A program made the translations under genes and the position numbers. From CBDFGQ01 sp965247295 (GTDB taxonomy: Bacteria; Chloroflexota; Dehalococcoidia; Lucifugimonadales; JAGWBF01): a DNA stretch of 64,000 nt. Of this stretch, positions 43,695-52,050 are shown piece after piece (position 1 is the first letter of the stretch; each line of letters starts with the position of its first letter). The stretch is taken from the NCBI GenBank assembly GCA_965247295.1, contig CBDFGQ010000005.1, positions 62,001-126,000 of the forward strand, read 5' to 3'. The notes under the pieces were generated by a model, which was given only the letters and a program-made list of their open reading frames with translations, did not search any database and was not told where the DNA came from.

Positions 43695-44206
43695 GCCTGG
43701 GTAAGGGCAATGTGCCGGCACCCAGTATGTTCGACAGGGCTATGCCAGGAGTTGTCACCGCCAAGGCGGAGGAGCTCTTCGCCATGGCCAGAAAGTCCTC
43801 CCTGTGGGCACTGACCTTTGGGCTGGCCTGCTGCGCCATCGAGATGATGTCCACCTACATGGCTCACCACGACTTCGACCGCTTTGGGGTGGTCACCTGG
43901 CCCTCCCCCCGGCAGTCGGACGTGATGATCGTGGCGGGGACGGTGGTAAAGAAGATGGGTGAGCCCATAAAGTTGCTCTACGAGCAGATGCCCGAGCCCA
44001 AGTGGGTCATCGCCATGGGCAGCTGCGCCACCAACGGGGGCCCGTACTACCGGTCCTACTCCGTCGTGATGGGGGTGGACCACCTGATACCCGTGGACGT
44101 TTACGTGCCAGGGTGTCCCCCGCGGCCTGAGGCCCTCATGCAGGGCATCCTCAAGCTCCAGGAAAAAATTATGAGGGATTCTCGGCAGCGTGACGGAAAG
44201 GCCTAG
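43682..44206 (+). CDS. nuoB: NADH-quinone oxidoreductase subunit B
   Basis: Carries iron-sulfur cluster N2, the last one before quinone. The 174-residue product has GLACCAIEMM (two adjacent cysteine ligands), IAMGSCATNGGPYY and VPGCPPRPEAL, which provide the four cysteines. ATG at 43682 inside the end of nuoA. An upstream open frame is only a shadow of nuoA. It overlaps nuoC by 17 nt. Confidence 0.97.
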   Translation: MVEISLGKGNVPAPSMFDRAMPGVVTAKAEELFAMARKSSLWALTFGLACCAIEMMSTYMAHHDFDRFGVVTWPSPRQSDVMIVAGTVVKKMGEPIKLLYEQMPEPKWVIAMGSCATNGGPYYRSYSVVMGVDHLIPVDVYVPGCPPRPEALMQGILKLQEKIMRDSRQRDGKA

Positions 44207-44705
44207 AGCCCAGCCACAGGCCCCCCCGGCAGGTCCCAGCTTGAGCGAGAGGGGACAGGAGCTTCAGCAGTTAGTCCAGGAGGTCCTCAAGGAGTTCGAG
44301 CCGGAAGTGGGCGCCTCCCTGGATATACCCGAGATCACGGTGAAACCCCAGCACATCCATGACGTGTGCCGCGCGGTCAAAGATCATCCCGAACTCTCCT
44401 TCAAGCTCCTCCTCTGCCTCGCCGCCGTTGACTACGTGGAGCATCTGCAGCTAGTGTACGTCCTACTTTCCCTGGAACGCGAGCATAAGCTGATCGTCAA
44501 GGCCAACCTGCCCAACGATGATCCCCATCTGCCCACGGTAACCCCGGTGTGGAGGGGCGCCGACTGGTACGAGCGGGAGGCCCACGACCTCTTCGGAATC
44601 GCCTTCGATGGACATCCCGACATGCGGCCCCTCATACTGTACGAGGGCTTCGAGGGCTATCCTGGTAGAAAGGAGCACCCCTTTCATGACTACCAGGAGT
44701 ACTAA
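44190..44705 (+). CDS. nuoC: NADH-quinone oxidoreductase subunit C
   Basis: 30-kDa-type peripheral arm subunit, 171 residues. After a Pro-rich N-terminus it shows KLLLCLAAVDYVEHLQLVYV, then TPVWRGADWYEREAHDLFGI and FDGHPDMRPLILYEGFEGYP, the family signature. GTG start. It is separate from nuoD (not fused), and two foreign small genes lie between. Confidence 0.95.
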   Translation: MTERPRAQPQAPPAGPSLSERGQELQQLVQEVLKEFEPEVGASLDIPEITVKPQHIHDVCRAVKDHPELSFKLLLCLAAVDYVEHLQLVYVLLSLEREHKLIVKANLPNDDPHLPTVTPVWRGADWYEREAHDLFGIAFDGHPDMRPLILYEGFEGYPGRKEHPFHDYQEY

Positions 44706-44952
44706 AACGGAACAGGTTACTCTCCTGGCCAGGGTGACCGAGAAAGACAACGGCTTCGTTGCCACCGTTGAAGGGCTTACATTGACTGGCGACGGGGACA
44801 CGGTGGAGGAGGCCCAGGACGACCTGGTAGCGAAGTTCATGTCCTGGGTGCAGGCCTGCGATGGCCAGGAATCGCTGGAGTCCGCCCTCTCCGAGGCGGG
44901 GTATTCAAACGTCGACGAGGATACGGAGCTGCAGCTGCAGTTTGTGGAGTAA
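44686..44952 (+). CDS. HicB-like small protein inside the nuo operon
   Basis: An 88-residue protein that starts 20 nt before the end of nuoC (ATG 44686 with AGGAG upstream). The core, VTLLARVTEKDNGFVATVEG followed by LTLTGDGDTVEEAQDDLVAK, follows the HicB/UPF0150 pattern: two strands, a 'GDT-x-EEA' turn and a helix. There is no DNA-binding domain and no HicA toxin next to it, so it is probably a solitary HicB-fold protein. It is not a known complex I subunit. Confidence 0.65.
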   Translation: MTTRSTKTEQVTLLARVTEKDNGFVATVEGLTLTGDGDTVEEAQDDLVAKFMSWVQACDGQESLESALSEAGYSNVDEDTELQLQFVE

Positions 44953-45039
44953 AAGGAAACATAACGATTTCCTGGTTCGAGGGTCATAGAGTCATGTATT
45001 GTTGTGTAGGCTTCAGTTCGATAGAAAGGGAGCGCTGAG

Positions 45040-45441
45040 ATGTTGAACAATAGGTGGTTCTGGATCGCTATGGCCGTCATAGTACCGGTTACAATCATCT
45101 GGATCGCAGAAGGGCTATTCCCCGCGATCATGATCTTGGTGATAGTTGGTATGTTTGTCGCGTTTGTGGCGGGAAAGATGAAACGTCACAAGCAAAGAGT
45201 AATTTACGTTGAGGATGATGACGATAACATAGATGAGACTATGAACCTAAGAATTGAAGTTGATATACGGGAGGAGAAGATGCCGGGGCGCTCACGAGGT
45301 ATGCGATCAACGGCTGGTGATAGGCTAATAGAAGAAGAGAGAAAAGCACAGCGCGGCATTCGTAAGAGGTTCATGTCTGGCAACAAGCTGATACAGCAGG
45401 AGAAAAGAGCGCAGCGGAAAACTCGGAGGAGGGGCTTCTAG
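45040..45441 (+). CDS. Low-GC one-or-two-helix membrane protein inside the nuo operon
   Basis: A 133-residue protein with an N-terminal hydrophobic region (about residues 6-45, WFWIAMAVIVPVTIIWIAEG onward) and then a highly charged, Lys/Arg/Glu-rich cytoplasmic part containing two imperfect repeats (DRLIEEERKAQRGIRKR and NKLIQQEKRAQRKTRRR). AAAGGGAG precedes the ATG. Its codon use is visibly more AT-rich than that of the flanking nuo genes, hinting at later acquisition. No family is recognised. Gaps are 87 nt before it and 52 nt after it. Confidence 0.7.
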   Translation: MLNNRWFWIAMAVIVPVTIIWIAEGLFPAIMILVIVGMFVAFVAGKMKRHKQRVIYVEDDDDNIDETMNLRIEVDIREEKMPGRSRGMRSTAGDRLIEEERKAQRGIRKRFMSGNKLIQQEKRAQRKTRRRGF

Positions 45442-45493
45442 CGGTCAGGGTATCAGGTTTGTGGGCTTTTTTGTTCGAACGAAGAAGAATGAC

Positions 45494-46621
45494 ATGGTCG
45501 ATCTCAATCGTAATATAGATATAGAAGCCGAACCGCTGGAGATGCTGATAAACATGGGGCCCCAGCATCCCTCCACCCACGGCGTGTTTCGCATGGTGCT
45601 GTGGGTTGATGGGGAGAAGGTCGTGGACGCGGAGCCCCACATAGGATACCTCCACAGGGGTTCGGAGAAGCTGTGCGAGGGGGAGCAATACAACCAGGTG
45701 ATCACCCTCTTCGACCGCCTGGACTACATCTCCAACTTCAACAACGAGCTGGTTTACTGCCGGGCGGTAGAGAAGCTCATGGGGCTGGAGGTGCCCGAGA
45801 GGGCGGAGTACGTGCGGGTGATAATGTGCGAGTTGAACCGCATCGCCAGCCACCTCCTTTTCGTGGGCACCATGGGTCTGGATGCCGGCGCCATGACCCC
45901 CGTCATGTTCACATTCCGGGGCCGGGAGCGCATCCAGTCGGTATTCGAGGCCATCAGCGGCGCGAGAATGATGCACAACTACTTCCGGGTGGGCGGGCTA
46001 AAAGAGGACCTTCCCGACAGCTTCGAGACGCTAATAGGCGATCTACTCCCGGAGCTACGCAACGACGTGGAGGAGTCGGACAAGCTTCTCACCTTCAACG
46101 AGGTCTTCATCGCCAGGACCAAGGGAATCGGTGCCATAGACACGGAGACTGCCATAGACTACGGCCTGACGGGGCCGTGCCTTCGGGCCTGCGGCCTCCC
46201 CTACGACGTGAGGAAAGCCGAGCCCTACTCTGTGTACGACCGGTTCGACTTCGACGTACCGGTGGGGATCGACGGCGACTCCTGGGAGCGATACTACGTA
46301 CGGGTACAGGAGATGTACCAGTCGCTGCGGATCATCGAACAGGCCCTCCAGCAGATGCCCGCCGGTCCCGTGGCCGCCTTGGGCCGCCGGCTGATCCGAC
46401 CGCCCAAGGGGGACGTCTACGTCAGGTCGGAAAACCCCAGGGGCGAGATCGGAGTGTATCTGGTGAGCGACGGCTCGGACAAGCCCTATAGGGTCAAGGT
46501 GAGACCGCCGTCCTTCTGCAACCTCAGCGTCCTGAAGCACGTCCTCAAAGACTGCTGGGTAGCCGACGCGGTGATTATCCTTGGGTCCCTGGATATAGTC
46601 CTGGGAGAGGTGGACCGGTGA
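45494..46621 (+). CDS. nuoD: NADH-quinone oxidoreductase subunit D
   Basis: 49-kDa subunit that with NuoB forms the quinone site. The 375-residue product has LINMGPQHPSTHGVFRMVLW (quinone-site histidine), HIGYLHRGSEKL, RIASHLLFVGTMGLDAGAMT and GPCLRACGLPYDVRKAEPYS. The start at ATG 45494 is chosen because similarity begins just after it; a GTG eleven codons upstream is an alternative, and neither has a strong ribosome site. Its TGA overlaps the GTG of nuoH. Confidence 0.95.
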   Translation: MVDLNRNIDIEAEPLEMLINMGPQHPSTHGVFRMVLWVDGEKVVDAEPHIGYLHRGSEKLCEGEQYNQVITLFDRLDYISNFNNELVYCRAVEKLMGLEVPERAEYVRVIMCELNRIASHLLFVGTMGLDAGAMTPVMFTFRGRERIQSVFEAISGARMMHNYFRVGGLKEDLPDSFETLIGDLLPELRNDVEESDKLLTFNEVFIARTKGIGAIDTETAIDYGLTGPCLRACGLPYDVRKAEPYSVYDRFDFDVPVGIDGDSWERYYVRVQEMYQSLRIIEQALQQMPAGPVAALGRRLIRPPKGDVYVRSENPRGEIGVYLVSDGSDKPYRVKVRPPSFCNLSVLKHVLKDCWVADAVIILGSLDIVLGEVDR

Positions 46622-47787
46622 ACGCCCTTGACTTCGCCCTCCTAATACTGGGGCTGCTGATCCTGTTTACGGCCCTGTCCATAGTGGTGCTTTCCCTGAC
46701 GTGGATGGAGCGCAAGTTCCTGGGCCGCTTGCAGCGGCGCCTGGGCCCCACCCGTACCGGCCCCATGGGGCTGCTCCAGCCGGTGGCCGACGCACTGAAG
46801 CTGGTGCTCAAGGAAGACCTGATACCCTCCTGGGCCGACAGGGCGGTCTTCTGGGTGGCGCCCCTGATCGTGCTGGTGCCCTCCTTCATGATCTGGGTCA
46901 CCATCCCCGCGGCGGAGAACCTTGTGTTGCGCAATGTGGAGATGGGGCTTTTCTACATCATTGCCTTCTCGGTCGTCACCATCCTGGGGCTGGTGCTGGC
47001 GGGCTGGGGTTCGGCCAACAAGTACGGGGCGCTGGGGGGGCTGCGTGCTGCCGCCCAGCTGGTCAGCTACGAGGTACCATTGATCATGGTGGTGATCGCT
47101 GTAGCCATGCTGGCCCAGTCCTTGAACCTGATACAGATAGCCAATCTTCAGTTCCCAGGAGTTCAGTCCACGGTGGCCGACATGGCGGAATTTGAGCGCA
47201 CTTCAACCAATATCCCCTTCGCGGTGCTGCAGCCGCTGGGTCTCATATTGTTCTTCATCGCGGGGCTGGCGGAGGTGGGGAGGACCCCCTTCGACATATA
47301 CTTTGCCGAGTCGGAGATAGTTGGTGGGCCCTTCGTGGAGTACAGCGGCGCCCACTGGTCCGTCTTCTTCCTGGCCGAGTACATGAACACCTTCATTATC
47401 GCCGCGCTGACGGTCCTCCTGTTTCTGGGAGGCTGGTACGGTCCCTGGCTCCCGGGCTGGCTCTGGTTCCTCATCAAGTGCTACTTCGTTGTGGGAGCCA
47501 TATTCTGGATACGGGGCACCTTCCCCAGACTGCGGATAGACCAGCTGATGGCTTTCGCCTGGAAGGTGGTCGTTCCACTGTCCTTCTTGAACATAGTCAT
47601 CACCGGCATCTACATGTTCTACGGTTGGCCCTGGTGGAGCCTGACCCTCATGTCCCTGGCGTTGACCAGCGTGATAGGCTACCTGATTTATCGATTCCTT
47701 TCGGCTCCCGCCCACAAAGTAGCGCAGGTCTATCGCCGTAGGCAGCTGGCAGGGCTTGGCAGCACCTCGGGCATTACGGGAGGTTAG
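46618..47787 (+). CDS. nuoH: NADH-quinone oxidoreductase subunit H
   Basis: Membrane subunit linking the quinone cavity to the proton channels, 389 residues with about eight spans. It contains MERKFLGRLQRRLGPTRTGP (the family motif), GLLQPVADALKLVLKED, ELAEVGRTPFD-type motif (AGLAEVGRTPFDIYFAESEI) and RGTFPRLRIDQLMAFAWKVV. GTG start overlaps the nuoD stop. In the operon, H follows D directly, the position where E-F-G would stand in 14-gene operons. Confidence 0.97.
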   Translation: MNALDFALLILGLLILFTALSIVVLSLTWMERKFLGRLQRRLGPTRTGPMGLLQPVADALKLVLKEDLIPSWADRAVFWVAPLIVLVPSFMIWVTIPAAENLVLRNVEMGLFYIIAFSVVTILGLVLAGWGSANKYGALGGLRAAAQLVSYEVPLIMVVIAVAMLAQSLNLIQIANLQFPGVQSTVADMAEFERTSTNIPFAVLQPLGLILFFIAGLAEVGRTPFDIYFAESEIVGGPFVEYSGAHWSVFFLAEYMNTFIIAALTVLLFLGGWYGPWLPGWLWFLIKCYFVVGAIFWIRGTFPRLRIDQLMAFAWKVVVPLSFLNIVITGIYMFYGWPWWSLTLMSLALTSVIGYLIYRFLSAPAHKVAQVYRRRQLAGLGSTSGITGG

Positions 47788-47790
47788 CAC

Positions 47791-48306
47791 ATGCTTGGAA
47801 GCTTAAAGGGTATGTTCATAACCCTTGTATCCACGATAAATGGCTTCAGACGGCCGGTCACCGTCCAGTACCCCGACCAGCACGTGCCCATTCAGCCCAG
47901 GTTCATGGGCTTTCCGGCCCTTACCTGGGACGAGGGGGTGGGAGAGCCATACTGCACCGCCTGCATGGTGTGCATAAGGATGTGCCCCACCCTGTGCATG
48001 AGCGCCACCATGGAGGACAACCCCCTGCAGAAAGAGGGCAAGAGTCACAGGAAGAAGATCGTAGAGACCTTCGAGATCAACCTGAACCGGTGCATCCTGT
48101 GCGGCATATGCGTGGAGGTGTGCAACTTCGACGCCATCGTCATGAGCCACGAGCACGAGATGAGCACCTACGAGCGCAACGGCGACCGAACGGACCTGAT
48201 CGGGTTGCTGGAGATGGGAAAGCGGTACCAGAAGGATACCGACTGGGTCCCGCCCTCGAAGCTAGCGAAACAAAAGAAGGATGAAGTGGCGGAGACTGCC
48301 GATTAG
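47791..48306 (+). CDS. nuoI: NADH-quinone oxidoreductase subunit I
   Basis: Ferredoxin-like subunit with two 4Fe-4S clusters, 171 residues: CTACMVCIRMCPTLCMSATM and CILCGICVEVCNFDAIVMSH. The C-terminus is Lys-rich. Three nt separate it from nuoH and one from nuoJ. Confidence 0.97.
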   Translation: MLGSLKGMFITLVSTINGFRRPVTVQYPDQHVPIQPRFMGFPALTWDEGVGEPYCTACMVCIRMCPTLCMSATMEDNPLQKEGKSHRKKIVETFEINLNRCILCGICVEVCNFDAIVMSHEHEMSTYERNGDRTDLIGLLEMGKRYQKDTDWVPPSKLAKQKKDEVAETAD

Positions 48307-48307
48307 T

Positions 48308-48811
48308 ATGTCCGAATCCCTATTCGTTCTAGCGGCCATTCTAACATTGGGTGGAGGGATAGGCGTGGTGGCTACCAGGAACGTAGTACACGCTGCCCTC
48401 TTTCTTCTTGTCTCCCTCGTGTCCGTGGCGGGGATCTACCTGCTGCTGTTTGCCGAGTTCCTGGCGCTGGTGCAGGTACTTATTTACGGGGGCGCCATAA
48501 TCATCGTGCTCCTCTTTGCCATCATGCTCACCCGAAGCCAGGAATACCCCCGAATCTCCGACAATCCCCAGTGGCCGCTTGGCATCGTGGCAGGGCTGGC
48601 GGTTTTCGGCGTGCTGGCGGCCTCCATGCTGTGGAGGCTGCCGCCCGAGTCCGAGCCCCATGGACCGGGGCTGTCCACGTTGGGAGAATCCCTGTTTACC
48701 ACCTGGGCCTTGCCCTTTGAAGTGGTTTCCCTGGTGCTGCTGGTGGCCCTGATTGGGGCCATAATCATTGCCCGCACCGGAGACCCCCCGGCCCCTGGAG
48801 GTAGAGAGTAA
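48308..48811 (+). CDS. nuoJ: NADH-quinone oxidoreductase subunit J
   Basis: Membrane subunit, 167 residues with five spans: NVVHAALFLLVSLVSVAGIY, LALVQVLIYGGAIIIVLLFA and a C-terminal LVLLVALIGAIIIARTG. ATG at 48308 directly after the nuoI stop; its TAA overlaps the nuoK ATG by one base. Confidence 0.95.
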   Translation: MSESLFVLAAILTLGGGIGVVATRNVVHAALFLLVSLVSVAGIYLLLFAEFLALVQVLIYGGAIIIVLLFAIMLTRSQEYPRISDNPQWPLGIVAGLAVFGVLAASMLWRLPPESEPHGPGLSTLGESLFTTWALPFEVVSLVLLVALIGAIIIARTGDPPAPGGRE

Positions 48812-49116
48812 TGCCCCTGGAGGCCTTTCAGGTCCTCAGTGCCGCCCTCTTCTGTACGGGCCTGTACGGCGTGCTGGCAAGGCGAAGCGCCGTCCTCATA
48901 CTAATGTCAATCGAGCTGATGCTGAACGCCGTCAACATTAACCTGATTGCTGCCGCCTCCCACCTGGACCACACGGCATACACTGGCCAGATAATCGCCA
49001 TCTTCGTCATCACAGTGGCGGCTGCGGAGGTGGGGCTGGCCCTGGCGATAATCCTGCGGCTGTTCCGAAACCGCTCCACGGTGAACGTGGACGAAGTAGA
49101 CCTGATGAAGTGGTGA
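48811..49116 (+). CDS. nuoK: NADH-quinone oxidoreductase subunit K
   Basis: Small antiporter-like membrane subunit, 101 residues, three spans. It has GVLARRSAVLILMSIELMLN with the conserved membrane glutamate and AAAEVGLALAIILRLFR with the second one. Start codon overlaps the nuoJ stop. A repeat follows before nuoL. Confidence 0.96.
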   Translation: MPLEAFQVLSAALFCTGLYGVLARRSAVLILMSIELMLNAVNINLIAAASHLDHTAYTGQIIAIFVITVAAAEVGLALAIILRLFRNRSTVNVDEVDLMKW

Positions 49117-49172
49117 GTCCTTTGGGTGGCCTCCTCACACATATTCCGCATCACAGCGTTCTGGAAGGCTCG

Positions 49173-49236
49173 TGGTTCGACAAGCTGACCATGAGCGGAT
49201 GGACAGGCAACGTTCGCCGTGAGCCCGTCGAAGGGC
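49173..49236. repeat. REP-like palindrome between nuoK and nuoL
   Basis: GGTTCGACAAGCTGACCATG followed by AGCGG forms the left arm and TCGCCGTGAGCCCGTCGAAG the right arm. It may form a stem-loop in the nuo mRNA that affects stability or translation of the distal genes. Confidence 0.75.
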
Positions 49237-49261
49237 CAAATAAGGACCGGGTGGGGCTGGC

Positions 49262-51151
49262 GTGGAGTTAGCAGAGCTAGCCTGGCTTATCCCGGCCTTC
49301 AGCTTCGGTGCATTCCTCTTGATCGTGGCCTTCGGCAGGTTCCTCCCAGGAGGGGGCGCCTTCATTGCCGTCCTTGCAATCGCAGCGGGCTTCGCCATGT
49401 TTTGGGTGGTGCTGGCCGGATACCTCGGAGCCGACTGTGCCGACAGGTTCGGCCAGGCGACCTGCCTCTTCAACCGGGAGTGGTTCACCGCAGGGGACGT
49501 GGTGTTCAACTGGGGGCTCATCGTAGACCCCCTGGCAATCATGATGCTGGGGATGGTTACGCTCGTGGGCCTGATGATACAGGTCTACTCCCTCGGGTAC
49601 ATGCGAGGGGAGCCGCGCTTCGGCTGGTATTTCGCAGTCCACGCCCTGTTCATCGCCTCCATGCTCACCTTGGTGCTGGCCGACAACTTCCTTCTGCTTT
49701 ATGTGGTGTGGGAACTGGTGGGGATCTGCTCTTATCTTCTCATCGGCTTCTGGTACGAAAGGAGGTCGGCGGCCGAGGCGGCCAAGAAGGCCTTTATCGT
49801 CACCAGGATCGGAGATGTGGGCCTGTTGTTGGGCATCCTGCTGCTCTTCAAAGAGACGGGCACCTTCGACATGTCCGCCATCTTCGACGCGATTAGCTCG
49901 GGAGCCCTGGGCGAAGGCACTGTGACTGTCGCGGCCCTCCTCATCTTCCTGGGGGCGATGGGAAAGTCGGCCCAGTTCCCCTTCCACGTATGGCTGCCCG
50001 ACGCCATGGAGGGCCCTTCGCCCGTGAGCGCCCTGATCCATGCCGCCACCATGGTTGCGGCAGGGGTGTACCTAGTGGCCCGCACGTTCCCCATCTTCGA
50101 GGCGGCACCAGACGCCCTGATAGTAGTGGCGGTGATCGGGCTTATCACGGCCCTGATGGGCGCGACCATGGCCCTGCTCCACACCGACCTGAAGCGCATC
50201 CTGGCCTATTCCACCATCAGCCACCTGGGGCTGATGATGCTGTCTCTGGGGGCCTTCGGGTACACGGCGGCGATCTTCCACCTGATGGCCCACGGATTCT
50301 CCAAGGCCCTCCTGTTCCTGGGGGCGGGCAGCGTGATGCACAGCATGAACGACGAGACGGATATAAGGAGGATGGGAGGGCTGTGGCGGGTCATGCCCCT
50401 GACGGCCATAACCTTCGGCATCGGGGCGCTCTCCTTGGGAGGGATACCCGTCTTCGCCGGGTTCTGGAGCAAGGACGAAGTGCTGCTGGCGGTGCTGGAA
50501 AACAAGAACTACCTCCTGGCCTTCGCCCTGATCGCCGCCTTCCTCAGCGCCTTGTATATGTCCCGGGCGCTCTACGTCGTGTTCCTGGGGGAGCTCAGAT
50601 CGGAGAACCGGCATGTCCACGAGTCCCCATGGGTCATGCTGGCCCCCATGGGCGTGCTGGCCGTGCTCGCGCTGGTATTCGGCTTCATCGCCCTGCGGAT
50701 TACGGACCATGGGGGAATAGGCACGTTCCTGTTCTTCGAACACGTTCACGAATTTGAGTTCGACATTTGGCTGGGCATCGGGGCCATAGTCCTGGCGGTG
50801 GGCGCCTTCGCCCTGAGCTGGCGGATATACGTGAGCCGCCGCATCTCTATGGAGCCCTGGCAGGCGCGCTTCGCCGTCGCCCTCAGGGTGGTCGGCAACA
50901 AGTATTACCTGGATGACATCTACCAGTGGGGCGTTGACCGGGTCGTGCTGGCCTTCTCCAGGTTGATCGCCCTCTTTGACCGCGTCGTAGTGAACGATGC
51001 GGGGGTGGACGGGACGGGCAACTCGGTCCGCCGCTCCGGGTTGAACCTTCGGTATCACGTGACCGGCCGGATGTACAACTACGCCCTGGGGATGGCGGTA
51101 GGGGTGGTGGCGGTGGCCATACTATGGTGGGTGCTATCCACCAGCACCTGA
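49262..51151 (+). CDS. nuoL: NADH-quinone oxidoreductase subunit L
   Basis: Largest antiporter-like proton-pumping subunit, 629 residues with about 15 spans and a C-terminal amphipathic lateral helix. It shows FLLLYVVWELVGICSYLLIG (conserved Glu), FPFHVWLPDAMEGPSPVSAL, LIHAATMVAAGVYLVAR and DLKRILAYSTISHLGLMML. GTG start at 49262 with only a weak GGGTGGGG upstream; 145 nt from nuoK because of the repeat. Confidence 0.96.
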   Translation: MELAELAWLIPAFSFGAFLLIVAFGRFLPGGGAFIAVLAIAAGFAMFWVVLAGYLGADCADRFGQATCLFNREWFTAGDVVFNWGLIVDPLAIMMLGMVTLVGLMIQVYSLGYMRGEPRFGWYFAVHALFIASMLTLVLADNFLLLYVVWELVGICSYLLIGFWYERRSAAEAAKKAFIVTRIGDVGLLLGILLLFKETGTFDMSAIFDAISSGALGEGTVTVAALLIFLGAMGKSAQFPFHVWLPDAMEGPSPVSALIHAATMVAAGVYLVARTFPIFEAAPDALIVVAVIGLITALMGATMALLHTDLKRILAYSTISHLGLMMLSLGAFGYTAAIFHLMAHGFSKALLFLGAGSVMHSMNDETDIRRMGGLWRVMPLTAITFGIGALSLGGIPVFAGFWSKDEVLLAVLENKNYLLAFALIAAFLSALYMSRALYVVFLGELRSENRHVHESPWVMLAPMGVLAVLALVFGFIALRITDHGGIGTFLFFEHVHEFEFDIWLGIGAIVLAVGAFALSWRIYVSRRISMEPWQARFAVALRVVGNKYYLDDIYQWGVDRVVLAFSRLIALFDRVVVNDAGVDGTGNSVRRSGLNLRYHVTGRMYNYALGMAVGVVAVAILWWVLSTST

Positions 51152-51180
51152 TGCCAAGTCGTGTAGACAAGGAGTTAGCT

Positions 51181-52044
51181 ATGAGCACCCAGCCTTTTGA
51201 TGCAGCCGAGTACAAAGCTGGACAGCGTCAGGAGTGGGGTGCATCCGCTGATGGATGGGGAAGGCAGTGGGAAACAATTGAAAGGTTCTCTCAGCCCGTC
51301 AGCGACCGTTTGGTGAAGCTAACTCAAATCCGGCCCGGGCACCGGGTACTGGATGTGGCAACGGGTATCGGCGAGCCTGCTATCACCGCAGCCCGGGCAG
51401 TAGGTCCTTCAGGCTCGGTTGTCGCGACTGACCAGGCACCGGAGATGCTGGCCATTGCACGTGAGCGTGCTGCTGCATTGGGCTTACGGAATATAGAGTT
51501 CTACGAGATGGACGCCGAGGTCCTCGACCTGCCAGGGGAGGCCTTTAACGCCATTTTGTGTAGATGGGGGCTGATGTTTCTACCCAACCTTGCGGACTCA
51601 CTGAGAGGTATGTACAGGCTGCTGTCACCAGGTGGAGGGCTTGCCGCAGCCGTCTGGAGCGAACCCTCAAAGGTGCCGATGATCAGCCTGCCGATGGGGG
51701 TAATCCAGCGGATGATCGAGGTACCTGCTCCCCCGGAGGGAATTCCTGGCCCCTTCAGTCTGGCCGACGTAGGGGCTCTTGAGGGGGCTCTCAGACAGGC
51801 CGGGCTCACCAATTTACGTAGCGAACGGTTGGTCCTAACGGCGGAATGGCCTTCAGCCCCAGAGTTCGTAAACATGTTGCTGGATGTATCGGCCCCGCTT
51901 AAAGCGATGCTTGACCGCCAGCCGGTGGACAGGCGCACGGGGGTCCTGAAAGCAATAGAAGGGGCGATAGAGCAGTACTCCGCAGAGGATGGCACCATTC
52001 ACGTTCCGAACGAGGCCATTTGCGTGGTCGGACATAAGGTGTAG
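51181..52044 (+). CDS. SAM-dependent methyltransferase inside the nuo operon
   Basis: Class I methyltransferase, 287 residues. VLDVATGIGEPAITAARAVG is motif I with the SAM-binding glycines, VVATDQAPEMLAIARERA is motif II, and FNAILCRWGLMFLPNLADSL and LLSPGGGLAAAVWSEP follow. The pattern resembles UbiE/MenG-type or small-molecule methyltransferases, so a quinone-modifying role next to complex I is conceivable but unproven. AAGGAG precedes the ATG. It is 29 nt after nuoL and 6 nt before nuoM, clearly in the same transcript. Confidence 0.85.
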   Translation: MSTQPFDAAEYKAGQRQEWGASADGWGRQWETIERFSQPVSDRLVKLTQIRPGHRVLDVATGIGEPAITAARAVGPSGSVVATDQAPEMLAIARERAAALGLRNIEFYEMDAEVLDLPGEAFNAILCRWGLMFLPNLADSLRGMYRLLSPGGGLAAAVWSEPSKVPMISLPMGVIQRMIEVPAPPEGIPGPFSLADVGALEGALRQAGLTNLRSERLVLTAEWPSAPEFVNMLLDVSAPLKAMLDRQPVDRRTGVLKAIEGAIEQYSAEDGTIHVPNEAICVVGHKV

Positions 52045-52050
52045 GAGAGT

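Noticed and set aside
44686..44952. A HicAB toxin-antitoxin pair
   Set aside because: No HicA-like toxin is next to the HicB-like gene and the protein has no DNA-binding tail. It overlaps nuoC instead.
50072..51058. A 328-codon minus-strand open frame opposite nuoL
   Set aside because: Gln/His/Gly-rich shadow of the NuoL transmembrane codons, no ribosome site.
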